DNA from: Halanaerobium saccharolyticum subsp. saccharolyticum DSM 6643
GTDB lineage: Bacteria > Bacillota > Halanaerobiia > Halanaerobiales > Halanaerobiaceae
Direction: 5' to 3'
Assembly: GCF_000350165.1 (NCBI RefSeq)
Contig: NZ_CAUI01000019.1
Coordinates: 124,001-188,000 of the forward strand
DNA: 64,000 nucleotides
The first letter of the stretch is position 1, and each line of letters opens with the position of its first letter. The notes under the pieces were generated by a model. It made no database searches and was not told where the DNA came from. It worked only from the letters and a program-made list of their open reading frames with translations. The position numbers and the translations under genes are program-made. Shown here in pieces: positions 9,155 through 18,382 of this stretch.

Positions 9155-9437
9155 TTATTTTCCTCTCCTTTTTTCTCGTATTGTTAAATATAAATTAATC
9201 TTTTACTAATAAAAGTATAACATCTTTCGGCTAAAAATTTTAGCTTAGATAGAATTTGAGTCAGAATCTTAACTGTCAAATTGATTAACAGCTTTAATTA
9301 ATTAAGATATTTAATAAAGGCTACTATTTATCAAATTAGAAAATATTTCTTTTGTTAAGCAGGAAACTGTTAGTTTATCTCAAATTATATAATATAAGAT
9401 TAGAAACAATTTTCAAAAAAATTCGGAGGTGGAATTT
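9155..9437. other. Divergent intergenic region
   Basis: This 283-base AT-rich gap separates the minus-strand peptidase from the plus-strand 5'-nucleotidase and must hold both promoters. A TATAAT lies near 9390 upstream of the nucleotidase, but no convincing -35 partner is visible. I see no gene or structured RNA in it. Confidence 0.5.
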
Positions 9438-10952
9438 GTGAAATTCAAAAAATTATCTATTACTTTACTAACTTTAATTTTAGTGATGACTCTATCTTTT
9501 ACTATTCTGGCAGAAGAGGTTGATTTAAGGATTTATCATGTAAATGATGTTCATTCCAGAGTCGAAGAAGATGATTATGCTGGCAGCATGGGTTATGCTA
9601 AAATGGCAACGCTGATCAAGGAAGCTAGAAGAGAAAGAGAAAATGTAATGTTCTTGGATGCTGGAGATACTTTCCATGGTCAGACTATTGCTAATATAAA
9701 TGAAGGAGAATCTATCAGCCATATTTTAGACCTTATGGATTTAGATGCTCTAACTTTAGGAAATCATGATTTTAACTTTGGTCAAGAAAGATTAGGAGAA
9801 TTAGCTGAAATGAGTAATTTCCCTTTTCTAGCTGCTAACTTAAGCAGAGAAGATGGAGAAGAAATTCCGTATACTGAAGATTATTTAATTAAAGAATATG
9901 ATGGCGTTAAAGTAGGTGTATTTGGTTTAGCTACTCCTGAAACTACTTATAAAACACATCCTAAAAATGTTGAGGGATTGGTATTTGAAAACCCTGTTAC
10001 CACAGCGAATTCTGTTGTAAATGAATTAGAAAGCAAAGTAGATGTAGTTGTTGCCTTAACTCATCTCGGAATTAGTGAAGGCAGCAAATATACAAGTACA
10101 ATGATAGCAGAAGAAGTGCCAGGTATTGACTTGATAATTGATGGACATAGTCATAATGTTATCGAAGAAGGTATGATGGTTAATGATACAATGATTGTTA
10201 TGGCAGGTGAATATTCTAAATATCTTGGTTATGTTGATTTAACAGTAGAAAATGGTAATGTTTCTAATATTAAAGCTAACTTAATTCCTAGAGAAGAAAC
10301 TGCTGATGTTAAAGAAGATTATATAATTTCATTAGTTGTGGAAAGAATAAATAGAGCTAATGAAGTAATTACATCTCAGGTAGTTGGAAGAACAGCGGTT
10401 GAATTAAACGGTGAAAGAGGAAATATTCGTACTGGAGAAACTAATCTTGGTAATTTAATTGCAGATGCTATGAGAGCAAAATTTAATGCAGATGCTGCTA
10501 TTACTAATGGTGGTGGAATTAGAGCTTCAATAGATCAAGGTGAAATTACTCAGGGTGAAGTTATTACAGTACTTCCATTTGGCAATACAACAATTTTGAT
10601 GGAGCTTAGTGGTGCTGATATTAAAGCTGCTTTAGAACACGGTGTTTCGGAATATCCAGCTACTGAAGGTTTATTCCCACAGGTTTCAGGAATTAAATTT
10701 ACCTTTGATGGTGATGCTGAACCTGGTAATAGAGTTCAGAAAGTTTGGGTTAATGGTGAAATGTTAGATCCAAACAAAATGTATACTGTTGCTACAAATG
10801 ATTTCATGAAGGCTGGTGGAGACGGATACTCAATGTTTGCAGATGCTCCAATAGTTAGTGAAGCTGGAGGTCTGGAAGAAGTATTAATGGAATATATCGA
10901 AGCTAATGCTCCGGTAGCTCCAGAAGTTGAAGGAAGAATAACAGCCGAGTAA
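9438..10952 (+). CDS. Secreted 5'-nucleotidase / metallophosphatase (UshA-like)
   Basis: A 504-residue exported enzyme that dephosphorylates nucleotides or nucleotide sugars outside the cytoplasm. Residues 1-25 form a signal peptide with cleavage near ILA/EE and no lipobox cysteine. The dinuclear metal site is visible as YHVNDVHSR, LDAGDTFHG, TLGNHDFNFG and IDGHSHN in the N-terminal domain. The C-terminal 5_nucleotid_C domain starts near residue 310 and holds NLIADAMRAKFNADAAITNGG and the substrate-stacking region GGDGYSMF. The GTG at 9438 is chosen because GGAGGTGG ends five bases before it; the earlier GTG at 9429 is inside that site. It is monocistronic with its own terminator. Confidence 0.94.
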   Translation: MKFKKLSITLLTLILVMTLSFTILAEEVDLRIYHVNDVHSRVEEDDYAGSMGYAKMATLIKEARRERENVMFLDAGDTFHGQTIANINEGESISHILDLMDLDALTLGNHDFNFGQERLGELAEMSNFPFLAANLSREDGEEIPYTEDYLIKEYDGVKVGVFGLATPETTYKTHPKNVEGLVFENPVTTANSVVNELESKVDVVVALTHLGISEGSKYTSTMIAEEVPGIDLIIDGHSHNVIEEGMMVNDTMIVMAGEYSKYLGYVDLTVENGNVSNIKANLIPREETADVKEDYIISLVVERINRANEVITSQVVGRTAVELNGERGNIRTGETNLGNLIADAMRAKFNADAAITNGGGIRASIDQGEITQGEVITVLPFGNTTILMELSGADIKAALEHGVSEYPATEGLFPQVSGIKFTFDGDAEPGNRVQKVWVNGEMLDPNKMYTVATNDFMKAGGDGYSMFADAPIVSEAGGLEEVLMEYIEANAPVAPEVEGRITAE

Positions 10953-11002
10953 AAATTAGCATAATAGTTTATCTTAGCTCTTAACAAATATATATAAACT
11001 AA

Positions 11003-11036
11003 AAGAAGCCCTCTGCTTTTAAGTAGAGGGTTTCTT
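11003..11036 (+). terminator. Terminator of the 5'-nucleotidase gene
   Basis: Arms 11003-11018 and 11021-11036 pair over 16 positions with two G-U pairs (core CCCTCTGC/GTAGAGGG), followed by a weak TTTCTT tail. Confidence 0.75.
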
Positions 11037-11148
11037 AATAGCTATTAAGAAAAAATTGTACTTTACAATAGTAATTATCTTCGATAAAATTAAGCTATAA
11101 TTTAATAGTTTAAAGAAATAAATTGAATAAAAAGAGGAGGTTATTATT

Positions 11149-12864
11149 ATTAGTGGAGAAACAATTGGTTTTTTATCAATTATCCCGCCTATCTTAGCTA
11201 TTATTTTAGCTATGTATACGAGGGAGGTACTTATTTCTTTATTTGCTGGTGTTTGGTCTGCGGCTTTAATTATCAGCAGTTGGAATCCGATTTCTGCAAC
11301 TTCATTATCTTTACGCTGGATTGTAAATACAGTAAATAATCCTTGGAATGCTAAATTTTTAATTCTTATTATGTTAATGGGTGCAGGAGCAGCTTTGATT
11401 TATAAATCGGGTAGTGTTTTAGCCCTGGAAAATTGGATGGGTAATGCAGTTCGAACTTCAAGAGATTCTCAAATTTTGACCTGGATGATAGGGATGTTCA
11501 TTTTCATTGATTCTTATACCAGTACAATTGTAACTGGTAATGCAACTCGTGATGTGAGTATGAAAAATAAAACATCCAGAGAGGCCCATTCTTATATTTT
11601 AGACTCTACAACAGCGCCTGTAACTACTTTTGGACCTGTTTCAAACTGGATTGGTTATCAGGTTTCTATGATTGCAGCAGGCTTTGCAGCCGCTGGGATT
11701 ACTGCTGAACAGATTGGGGTAACTCCATATGCAGTATTTTTGCGTTCAATTCCCTGGAATTTTTATTGTCTTTTAGCTTTTTTTACAGTTGGATTTGTTG
11801 CTATTACTCAAAGATATTATGGCCCGATGCTCGATGCAGAATGGCGATCTCGTAAAGAAGGAAAATTGATGAAAGATGGAGCAGAAGCTTTATCAGATAT
11901 TAGTACTGATGTAGGTGAGCAGAGTAGTAAAAATCCGAAATTACTTAATTTCTTTTTACCTATAATTTCTTTATTAGTTGTCAGTGTGTTTTCAATGTGG
12001 TGGCTTGGTGATGGTTACCAGGCAGGAGTAAGTATTGCCCAGGCTTTTCAGGAGACTGATATTGCTTTAGCCTTACTTTATGGATCCTTTGCCTTTGTCT
12101 TTTTTGCGTTAATTGGTGCTTTAGCTTATCAAACAATGTCTTTAAGTGAGGCCAGTGATGCAATAATTGATGGTTTTAAGACAATGGTCATTGCTGCTGC
12201 TATAATTATTTTAGCCTGGACAATTGGGCACGCAACTGATCAGGTAGGTACAGCAGAATATGTAGTAAATATTTTAATGAATATTGGTTTACCCGGTCGA
12301 GCACTACCAATCATTATCTTTTTAGCAGCAATGTTTATTTCATTTACCACAGGAACTTCCTGGGGTACAATGGCAATTTTAACACCTATTGCTGTGTCAA
12401 CAGGTTATGAATTAGTAGGTTTTAGTATTGTACCAGTCTTGATGGGGATTTTATTTGGTGGAGCTATTTTTGGAGATCACGTATCGCCAATTTCTGATAC
12501 CACAGTAATGTCGTCAATATTTGCTGGTTCAGATCACATTGATCATGTTAGTTCTCAGATTCCTTATGCCTTAACAGCGGCAGGAGTTACAATTTTCACC
12601 TTAGTTCTCTATGCTTTAGGAATTGATTCTGTATTAATTCTATTAACTACAGCTTTCGTTTTAATGATAATTTTAATAGTTGCTTTAAATAAATATGATG
12701 CTAAAAGAAAGGGACTGCCTGAGATAATGCCGACTGCAGAAGAAATTAAAGCAGGTATTACTTCCAGTAAAATTAAAGTATTCAATAAAATTGCTACTGC
12801 AGCTGCAGCCTTTTATCTGATTTATATGATTAGTATTTTCCTTTTTGCCAATTTGGCATCTTAG
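11149..12864 (+). CDS. NhaC-family Na+/H+ antiporter, apparent AUU start
   Basis: A multi-helix antiporter with NhaC-type motifs: FIFIDSYTSTIVTGNATRDV, TTAPVTTFGPVSNWIG, then SFTTGTSWGTMAILTPIA and the FGDHVSPISDTTVMSS segment that forms the ion path. The first in-frame ATG is at 11212, inside the first conserved helix and with no ribosome binding site. A perfect GAGGAGG at 11134-11140 instead points to ATT at 11146 or 11149, which adds a normal N-terminus (SGETIGFLSIIPPILAIILA). An in-frame TAA at 11128 rules out anything earlier, and no ATG/GTG/TTG is in frame between. The start shown (ATT, 11149) gives about 571 residues. Role: sodium extrusion, important in a salt-living cell. Confidence 0.9.
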   Translation: MSGETIGFLSIIPPILAIILAMYTREVLISLFAGVWSAALIISSWNPISATSLSLRWIVNTVNNPWNAKFLILIMLMGAGAALIYKSGSVLALENWMGNAVRTSRDSQILTWMIGMFIFIDSYTSTIVTGNATRDVSMKNKTSREAHSYILDSTTAPVTTFGPVSNWIGYQVSMIAAGFAAAGITAEQIGVTPYAVFLRSIPWNFYCLLAFFTVGFVAITQRYYGPMLDAEWRSRKEGKLMKDGAEALSDISTDVGEQSSKNPKLLNFFLPIISLLVVSVFSMWWLGDGYQAGVSIAQAFQETDIALALLYGSFAFVFFALIGALAYQTMSLSEASDAIIDGFKTMVIAAAIIILAWTIGHATDQVGTAEYVVNILMNIGLPGRALPIIIFLAAMFISFTTGTSWGTMAILTPIAVSTGYELVGFSIVPVLMGILFGGAIFGDHVSPISDTTVMSSIFAGSDHIDHVSSQIPYALTAAGVTIFTLVLYALGIDSVLILLTTAFVLMIILIVALNKYDAKRKGLPEIMPTAEEIKAGITSSKIKVFNKIATAAAAFYLIYMISIFLFANLAS

Positions 12865-12909
12865 GTTAAAAGTATTTAAAAACTAAGTGAATATTTTTAG
12901 TAGCTAGAG

Positions 12910-12966
12910 AATCCCCTAGAAGCTTCAGAGATTTTATTATTAACTGAAGTTATAGGGGATTTTGTT
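12910..12966 (+). terminator. Terminator of the antiporter gene
   Basis: Arms 12910-12927 and 12944-12961 pair (AATCCCCT...CTTCAG with CTGAAG...AGGGGATT, small internal bulge), followed by TTTTGTTT. The rest of the gap to 13155 is AT-rich with a TATAAT-like element near 13035 and nothing else recognisable. Confidence 0.85.
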
Positions 12967-13155
12967 TATTGATAAATGAAAATAAAGAATACTTATTCCT
13001 TTCTAAATTCGATTTAGCGTCTGTTTTCTGCTATAATAATGATTAGATTGCTCATATTAAATTTTTTTGAAAAATAATTTTAAATAAATAATAATAAAAG
13101 TTATTTAAAATATTTTAAATAACTAGGAATAATAAAGGAGTTATTGATAAATTAA

Positions 13156-15012
13156 ATGGTAAAGCAAAAGCAAGATTTAAAGAATAAAAAAGACAGTGAA
13201 AAACTAGAAAACCCGAGAGATCAGTTTATGGTTATTTCAAAAGATGACATGAGAAAAAGGGGCTGGGAAAAGCTAGATTTCATTATTATCAGTGGTGATG
13301 CTTATCTGGATCATCCTTCATTTGGCACTGCTATTATTGCCCGTGTATTAGAAGATGCTGGTTTTAAAGTTGGAATTATTGCTCAGCCGGACTGGAAATC
13401 TACAGCTGACTTCAAAAAATTAGGAGAACCCAGATATGGATTTTTAGTTACAGCAGGCAATATGGATTCCATGGTTAATCATTTTTCTGTTTCTAAAAAT
13501 AGACGCAGCTATGATAACTATTCTCCAGGCGGAGAAAGTGGACACCGACCAGATCGAGCCACTATAGTTTACAGCAATCGTCTTCGAGAGGCATATGCTG
13601 ATATTCCAATTATTATTGGAGGAATTGAGGCCAGTCTGCGCCGTTTTGCTTATTATGATTATTGGGATGATAGTGTAAGAAGATCTATACTTTTTGACAG
13701 CAGAGCAGATCTTTTGGTTTATGGTATGGGAGAAAAACAAATTTTAAAGATTGCTGAAAATTTAGAAGCTGGACTGGATATTAAATATATTAATTATTTA
13801 CCAGGAACAGCCTTTATTGCAGAAGAATTGGAATCTTTATATGATTATCAGCTTTTACCTTCTTACCAGGAAGTAAAAAGTAATAAGAAACAGTATGCCT
13901 ATGCTTATAAAATAGAGTATCTAGAACAGGATCCAATTAGAGGTCAACAGCTGGTACAGCAGCATGGAAATCGCTATTTAGTTCAGAACCCACCAGTAGA
14001 ACCTTTAAGTCAGGAGGAATTGGATCATATCTATTCTTTACCATATCAAAGAGATTATCATCCAATGTATGAAAGAGATGGTGGAGTGCCAGCAATTAAA
14101 GAGGTTAAATTTAGTCTGGTAAGCAATAGAGGCTGTTTTGGTGCCTGTTCATTTTGTGCTATTTCTTTTCATCAGGGAAAAATGATGACGGCCCGAAGTA
14201 AAGAATCTTTAATTGAGGAAGCAAAAAAAATAATTGAAATGGATGATTTTAAAGGATATATCCACGATGTAGGTGGCCCAACTGCCAATTTTCGCCAAGC
14301 TTCTTGCTCAGATCAGCTTTCACGTGGGATGTGTAAGGGCAAAGAATGTATGTTTCCTTCTCCCTGTAGTAAATTAGAAGTAAATCACGAAGAATATTTT
14401 GATATTTTAAGAGCTCTGAGAAAACTGCCAGGAGTCAAAAAAGTATTTATTCGTTCTGGCATTCGTTTTGATTACCTTTTAGAAGATAAAGCAAGCCGCA
14501 AATATTTAAAAGAACTAGCAGCTCATCATGTTAGTGGCCAGCTTAAAGTGGCCCCAGAACATGTTTCAGACAATGTCCTAAGCTATATGGGTAAACCAGG
14601 GATAGAAGTTTTTGATAAATTCAGAAAAGCTTTTTATCAAGTTAATGAAGAGATTGGATTAGAGCAGTATTTAATTCCTTATTTTATTTCTAGTCATCCA
14701 GGTAGTCGCTTGGAAGATGCTGTTGAGCTTGCAGAATATTTAAGAGATATTAATCATCATCCTGATCAGGTGCAGGATTTTTATCCAACCCCGGGAACAA
14801 TGGCTACAGCAATGTATTATAGTGGTTTTGATCCGAGAACAATGGAAGAAGTTTATGTAGCAAAATCTGCAGAAGCTAAGAAAATGCAGCGAGCACTGCT
14901 GCAGTATCATAAAAAAGAAAATCATCAATTAGTTCGTAAAGCTCTAAAAATGGCTGGTCGTAAAGATTTGATCGGTTATGATAAAAAATCACTTGTACAG
15001 CCTACTCATTAA
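13156..15012 (+). CDS. YgiQ-family radical SAM protein
   Basis: A 618-residue protein of the UPF0313/YgiQ family. The N-terminal half is a B12-binding-like domain ([20 protein letters not shown], then [20 protein letters not shown]). The radical SAM [4Fe-4S] cysteines are Cys327, Cys331 and Cys334 in [10 protein letters not shown], and the DVGGPTANF segment follows. The chemical reaction of the family is not established. The gene ends only 14 bases before the larE start and has no terminator, so it is transcribed with the larEBC genes. Whether it takes part in cofactor synthesis is unknown. Confidence 0.93.
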   Translation: MVKQKQDLKNKKDSEKLENPRDQFMVISKDDMRKRGWEKLDFIIISGDAYLDHPSFGTAIIARVLEDAGFKVGIIAQPDWKSTADFKKLGEPRYGFLVTAGNMDSMVNHFSVSKNRRSYDNYSPGGESGHRPDRATIVYSNRLREAYADIPIIIGGIEASLRRFAYYDYWDDSVRRSILFDSRADLLVYGMGEKQILKIAENLEAGLDIKYINYLPGTAFIAEELESLYDYQLLPSYQEVKSNKKQYAYAYKIEYLEQDPIRGQQLVQQHGNRYLVQNPPVEPLSQEELDHIYSLPYQRDYHPMYERDGGVPAIKEVKFSLVSNRGCFGACSFCAISFHQGKMMTARSKESLIEEAKKIIEMDDFKGYIHDVGGPTANFRQASCSDQLSRGMCKGKECMFPSPCSKLEVNHEEYFDILRALRKLPGVKKVFIRSGIRFDYLLEDKASRKYLKELAAHHVSGQLKVAPEHVSDNVLSYMGKPGIEVFDKFRKAFYQVNEEIGLEQYLIPYFISSHPGSRLEDAVELAEYLRDINHHPDQVQDFYPTPGTMATAMYYSGFDPRTMEEVYVAKSAEAKKMQRALLQYHKKENHQLVRKALKMAGRKDLIGYDKKSLVQPTH

Positions 15013-15026
15013 TAGGAGGGTTGTTA

Positions 15027-15845
15027 ATGTCAATTAGTACAACAAAAGATAAGTATAAATTATTATTAGATAATTTAAAAGAACTTGAACCTTTTGTTAT
15101 TGCTTTTTCAGGAGGGGTTGACAGCACATTTTTAACAGCAGCAGCTAAAGAAGCAGGAGTAGAATTTGAAGCTGTTACAGTTAATACTCCTTTTGTACCA
15201 GAAAGAGAAATAAGAGAAGTAAAAAAACTTGTGCAGGAATTAGAAATTGAGCATCAACAGCTTGAAATTGAGCTTAATCAGCTGGAAAAAGCTTTAGAAA
15301 ACGATGCTGAACGCTGTTACCACTGTAAAAAAGTTATTTTTAACCAGATTATGGATTATGCTGCTGGTAAAAAAGTGGTCGAAGGGTCCAACCTTGATGA
15401 TACTGGAGACTATAGGCCAGGACGCAGGGCTTTAAAAGAATTGGGAATTAAAAGCCCTCTGCTTACAGCTCAATTAACAAAAAAAGAAATTAGAATGCTT
15501 TCTAAAGATTTAGGATTAATAACCTGGAATAAGCCAAGTCTTTCCTGCCTGGCTACCAGAGTTTCTTATGGCAATAAAATAACAGCAGATCGATTGGAGA
15601 AAATTGAGATTGCTGAAGAACTTCTGCGCCGCAATGGTTTCCACCAGTTTAGGGTTAGAGATCATAATAATCTTGCCCGGATAGAATTATCAGAAGCTGA
15701 TCGAGATAAGATTTTAGATTTAAATTTAATGGATAAATTGTCTGACAAATTACAGAAATTAGGTTTTCAATATGTTACTTTAGATTTGTCAGCTTATGAA
15801 AGTGGAAGTATGAATAAAGAAATTTTGGAGGGGAAAGATGAATAA
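15027..15845 (+). CDS. larE: LarE, ATP-dependent sulfur transferase for nickel-pincer nucleotide
   Basis: A 272-residue PP-loop protein. It adenylates the carboxylates of pyridinium-3,5-biscarboxylic acid mononucleotide and converts them to thiocarboxylates. The ATP loop AFSGGVDST lies near residues 26-34. Cysteines 97 and 100 (RCYHCKK) and 174 (SLSCLATR) are all present. This pattern suggests the variety that holds a [4Fe-4S] cluster on three cysteines and can recycle sulfur, rather than the single sacrificial-cysteine variety; that assignment is inference. The ATG at 15027 is six bases after AGGAGGG; the in-frame TTG at 15021 adjoins it. Its end overlaps larB by eight bases. Confidence 0.95.
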   Translation: MSISTTKDKYKLLLDNLKELEPFVIAFSGGVDSTFLTAAAKEAGVEFEAVTVNTPFVPEREIREVKKLVQELEIEHQQLEIELNQLEKALENDAERCYHCKKVIFNQIMDYAAGKKVVEGSNLDDTGDYRPGRRALKELGIKSPLLTAQLTKKEIRMLSKDLGLITWNKPSLSCLATRVSYGNKITADRLEKIEIAEELLRRNGFHQFRVRDHNNLARIELSEADRDKILDLNLMDKLSDKLQKLGFQYVTLDLSAYESGSMNKEILEGKDE

Positions 15846-16608
15846 AGAAGATATTACAGCAATTTTAGAAAAAGTCAAAAATGGCGAACTTGAAGTAGAT
15901 GCTGCTGCATCTTCTTTAAAAGATCTTCCTTTTAAAGATCTTGGTTTTGCAAAGGTAGATAATCACCGCAGTTTACGTAATGGTTTTCCAGAGGTTATTT
16001 ACTGTGAAGGGAAATCTTTGGCTGAAATTGAAGCTATAGTTAAAGAAATGTTAAAGCATGAAAATAATATTTTAGCAAGTAGGGCTGAAAAGGAAGTTTA
16101 TCAGCAGATTAAAAAAATTGCTCCAGAGGCGGTTTATTATGAGCGGCCTAAAATGATTTTTATAGAAAAAAGGAAGCTCAAAAAGACTAAGAGTAAAATT
16201 TTAGTTGTCAGTGGTGGCACCTCTGATATGCCGGTAGCTGAAGAGGCTGTTATTACTGCTGAAGCTTTAGGTAATTCAGTTGAGCGGCTTTATGATGTTG
16301 GTGTAGCTGGTATTCATCGTCTGCTGGGGAATTTAGACAAATTAGATGATGCTGAAGTTATTATTACAGTAGCAGGGATGGAGGGTGCTCTGGCTAGTGT
16401 AATTGGTGGGTTGGTAGATAAGCCTGTAATTGCAGTCCCTACCAGTGTTGGTTATGGAGCTAATTTTGGTGGTTTGTCAGCTTTGTTGACAATGCTCAAT
16501 AGTTGTGCCAGTGGAATTGGTGTAGTCAACATTGATAACGGTTTTGGAGCGGCATATTTAGCCAGCACAATTAACTTACAGATAGAAAAGGCAAGAGAGG
16601 AAGGCTAA
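15838..16608 (+). CDS. larB: LarB, pyridinium-3,5-biscarboxylic acid mononucleotide synthase
   Basis: A 256-residue protein of the AIR-carboxylase (PurE-like) family. LarB carboxylates and hydrolyses nicotinic acid adenine dinucleotide to give the biscarboxylated mononucleotide, the first step of the nickel-pincer cofactor. The C-terminal PurE-like half shows VVSGGTSDMPVAEEA near 122-136, AGMEGALASVIGGL and PTSVGYGANFGGLSALLTML. The N-terminal part includes FAKVDNHRSLRNGFPEVIYC. It overlaps larE and is followed after one base by larC, so all three are translated as a unit. Confidence 0.95.
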   Translation: MNKEDITAILEKVKNGELEVDAAASSLKDLPFKDLGFAKVDNHRSLRNGFPEVIYCEGKSLAEIEAIVKEMLKHENNILASRAEKEVYQQIKKIAPEAVYYERPKMIFIEKRKLKKTKSKILVVSGGTSDMPVAEEAVITAEALGNSVERLYDVGVAGIHRLLGNLDKLDDAEVIITVAGMEGALASVIGGLVDKPVIAVPTSVGYGANFGGLSALLTMLNSCASGIGVVNIDNGFGAAYLASTINLQIEKAREEG

Positions 16609-16609
16609 A

Positions 16610-17809
16610 ATGGAAAATATATTATATTTTGATATAAATTCTGGGATTAGTGGCGATATGACAATTGCGTCTTTACTTGATCTCGGAGTAGACCAGGACA
16701 AATTTTTAGAAGAATTAAAAAAGTTAAAGCTTAACGGTTACCAACTTGAAATTTCAAAAGTAAAGAAAAATGGAATAACAGCGACAGATTTTAAAGTTAT
16801 TTTGGAAGATGACAGTCACCCGGACTATAAACACAGCCACAGCAGTGACCATCTTCACCGTAATTTTAATGATATTAAAGATTTAATTAATCAAAGTGGT
16901 CTGGGTCAAAAAGTAAAAGATTTGAGCATTAAAATTTTTGAGAAAGTGGCTGAGGCTGAGGCTAAGGTCCACAATAAAGATATTAATCAAGTCCATTTTC
17001 ATGAGGTGGGGGCAGTTGATTCTATAATTGATATTGTGGGAGCTGCTATCTTAATTGAGATGCTAAGTCCTGATCATATTTATGCCTCAGCAGTATCTTT
17101 AGGAACAGGTTTTGTAGAAGCTGCTCATGGCAGAATTCCAGTTCCAGCTCCAGCAACAATTGAAATTTTAAAAAATATACCAGTGTATTCAACTGGAGTC
17201 AGAGGAGAATTAGTTACTCCAACTGGAGCAGCAATAATTACAACTTTGGCAGAAAAATTTATTGAGCTGCCTGAGCTTGAAATAGAAAAGATTGCTTATG
17301 GCGCTGGTAAAAAAGATTTTGAGATTACAAACCTGCTGAGAGTTTATCAGGCTAAAAAAAAAAATAAAAAAAGTTTGGTAATTTTAGAAACAAATATTGA
17401 TGATATGAGTGGAGAAATTTATTCTTATCTTTTTCCAAAATTGCTGAAATCAGGTGCAAAAGATGTTTATTTAACTAATATTATGATGAAAAAAAATAGA
17501 CCTGGGCAAAAACTAAGTGTACTGACAGCTGAGAAGAAGAGAAAAGAGCTCGAGGAAATTATTTATAGGGAAACTACAACTTTGGGCATTCGACGTCGAG
17601 AAGTTGAGAGAAGTTGTCTGCAGCGAAAGCACATAGATCTGGATTCAAAATTTGGGAAAGTAACAATTAAAGCTGCTTATTATGAAGGGGAACTAATTAA
17701 ATATTCTCCAGAATATGAGGAATGCAGAGTGATTGCAGAAAAAGAAGGACTTAGCTTGAAATATGTTTTTGATCTCTTAAAAAAAGAGGCTGCAGAAAAA
17801 ATATTTTAA
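16610..17809 (+). CDS. larC: LarC, nickel insertase for pincer cofactor
   Basis: A 399-residue protein that inserts Ni into the dithiolated pyridinium mononucleotide using CTP. It begins with FDINSGISGDMTIASLLDLG, has a His-rich stretch near 70-84 (His70, 75, 77, 81, 83) likely to bind nickel, and the VHFHEVGAVDSIIDIVG and PTGAAIITTLA motifs. In Lactiplantibacillus plantarum larC is read through a programmed frameshift (larC1/larC2); here it is one uninterrupted frame. It closes the larEBC set. No larA (racemase/epimerase apoenzyme) is in the window. Confidence 0.95.
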   Translation: MENILYFDINSGISGDMTIASLLDLGVDQDKFLEELKKLKLNGYQLEISKVKKNGITATDFKVILEDDSHPDYKHSHSSDHLHRNFNDIKDLINQSGLGQKVKDLSIKIFEKVAEAEAKVHNKDINQVHFHEVGAVDSIIDIVGAAILIEMLSPDHIYASAVSLGTGFVEAAHGRIPVPAPATIEILKNIPVYSTGVRGELVTPTGAAIITTLAEKFIELPELEIEKIAYGAGKKDFEITNLLRVYQAKKKNKKSLVILETNIDDMSGEIYSYLFPKLLKSGAKDVYLTNIMMKKNRPGQKLSVLTAEKKRKELEEIIYRETTTLGIRRREVERSCLQRKHIDLDSKFGKVTIKAAYYEGELIKYSPEYEECRVIAEKEGLSLKYVFDLLKKEAAEKIF

Positions 17810-17840
17810 TATTTTATTGGAGTGGAACGGTTCACTTAAA

Positions 17841-17881
17841 GTGTCAGCTATCTGGATTAAGTTCAGTGCTGGCATTTTTTT
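17841..17881 (+). terminator. Terminator of the larEBC operon
   Basis: GTGTCAGC (17841-17848) pairs with GCTGGCAT (17868-17875) over eight positions including G-U pairs, followed by a run of T. It separates larC from nikR. Confidence 0.7.
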
Positions 17882-17925
17882 ATTATTTAAGGCAGGAGTT
17901 AACTATATAATCTTGAAATTAAATA

Positions 17926-17952
17926 GTAACACGATTTTTTTATAAATGTTAC
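17926..17952 (+). promoter_or_regulatory. Candidate NikR operator upstream of nikR
   Basis: GTAACA (17926-17931) and TGTTAC (17947-17952) form a perfect 6-bp inverted repeat with a 15-base spacer, about 15 bases before the nikR ATG. Widely spaced dyads are typical of NikR sites and this would give autoregulation of nikR and the transporter. A TATAAT at 17906-17911 may be the -10. The exact consensus for this lineage is not known to me. Confidence 0.5.
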
Positions 17953-17966
17953 GAGAGGGGATTATA

Positions 17967-18377
17967 ATGGCAGAGTTAAAGCGTTTTGGAGTATCTATAG
18001 AAGAAAATTTATTAAAAAAGTTTGATAAGTCAAATGAAAATATTTATGATAATCGTTCAGAAGCAATCAGAGATTTGATTAGAAATAAGATAATTGAGGA
18101 AGAAAAACTAAAGGAAAAAGAAAATGTTGTAGGTACAATCACCTTGATTTATGATCATCATAAACTTGGTTTAAGTGACAAAATGAATCAAATCCAGCAT
18201 GATTATCACTGTTTATTCAAAAGCAATCTGCATCTTCATTTAAATAGAGATTTTTGTTTAGAAGTTATAGTAGTCGAAGGTCTGCAGAGTAAATTAAAAA
18301 AAGTGAGTTCTAAGTTAATTGCTTTAAAAGGGGTTAAACATGGTAAATTAACGGTTACTAAAATAGGAGGCCTATAA
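17967..18377 (+). CDS. nikR: NikR nickel-responsive ribbon-helix-helix regulator
   Basis: A 136-residue repressor with an N-terminal ribbon-helix-helix DNA-binding domain (KRFGVSIEENLLKKFDK, then NRSEAIRDLIR) and a C-terminal ACT-like nickel domain. The four square-planar Ni ligands are conserved: His78, His89, His91 and Cys97 correspond to E. coli His76, His87, His89 and Cys95. The ATG at 17967 follows GAGAGGGG; the upstream ATG at 17946 lies inside the putative operator. It sits directly before an ABC transporter, which it probably represses when nickel is plentiful. Confidence 0.96.
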   Translation: MAELKRFGVSIEENLLKKFDKSNENIYDNRSEAIRDLIRNKIIEEEKLKEKENVVGTITLIYDHHKLGLSDKMNQIQHDYHCLFKSNLHLHLNRDFCLEVIVVEGLQSKLKKVSSKLIALKGVKHGKLTVTKIGGL

Positions 18378-18382
18378 ATTCA

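Noticed and set aside
11212-11214. ATG 11212 as the start of the NhaC gene
   Set aside because: It lacks a ribosome binding site and would cut off the first conserved helix; GAGGAGG at 11134 points to ATT at 11146/11149.
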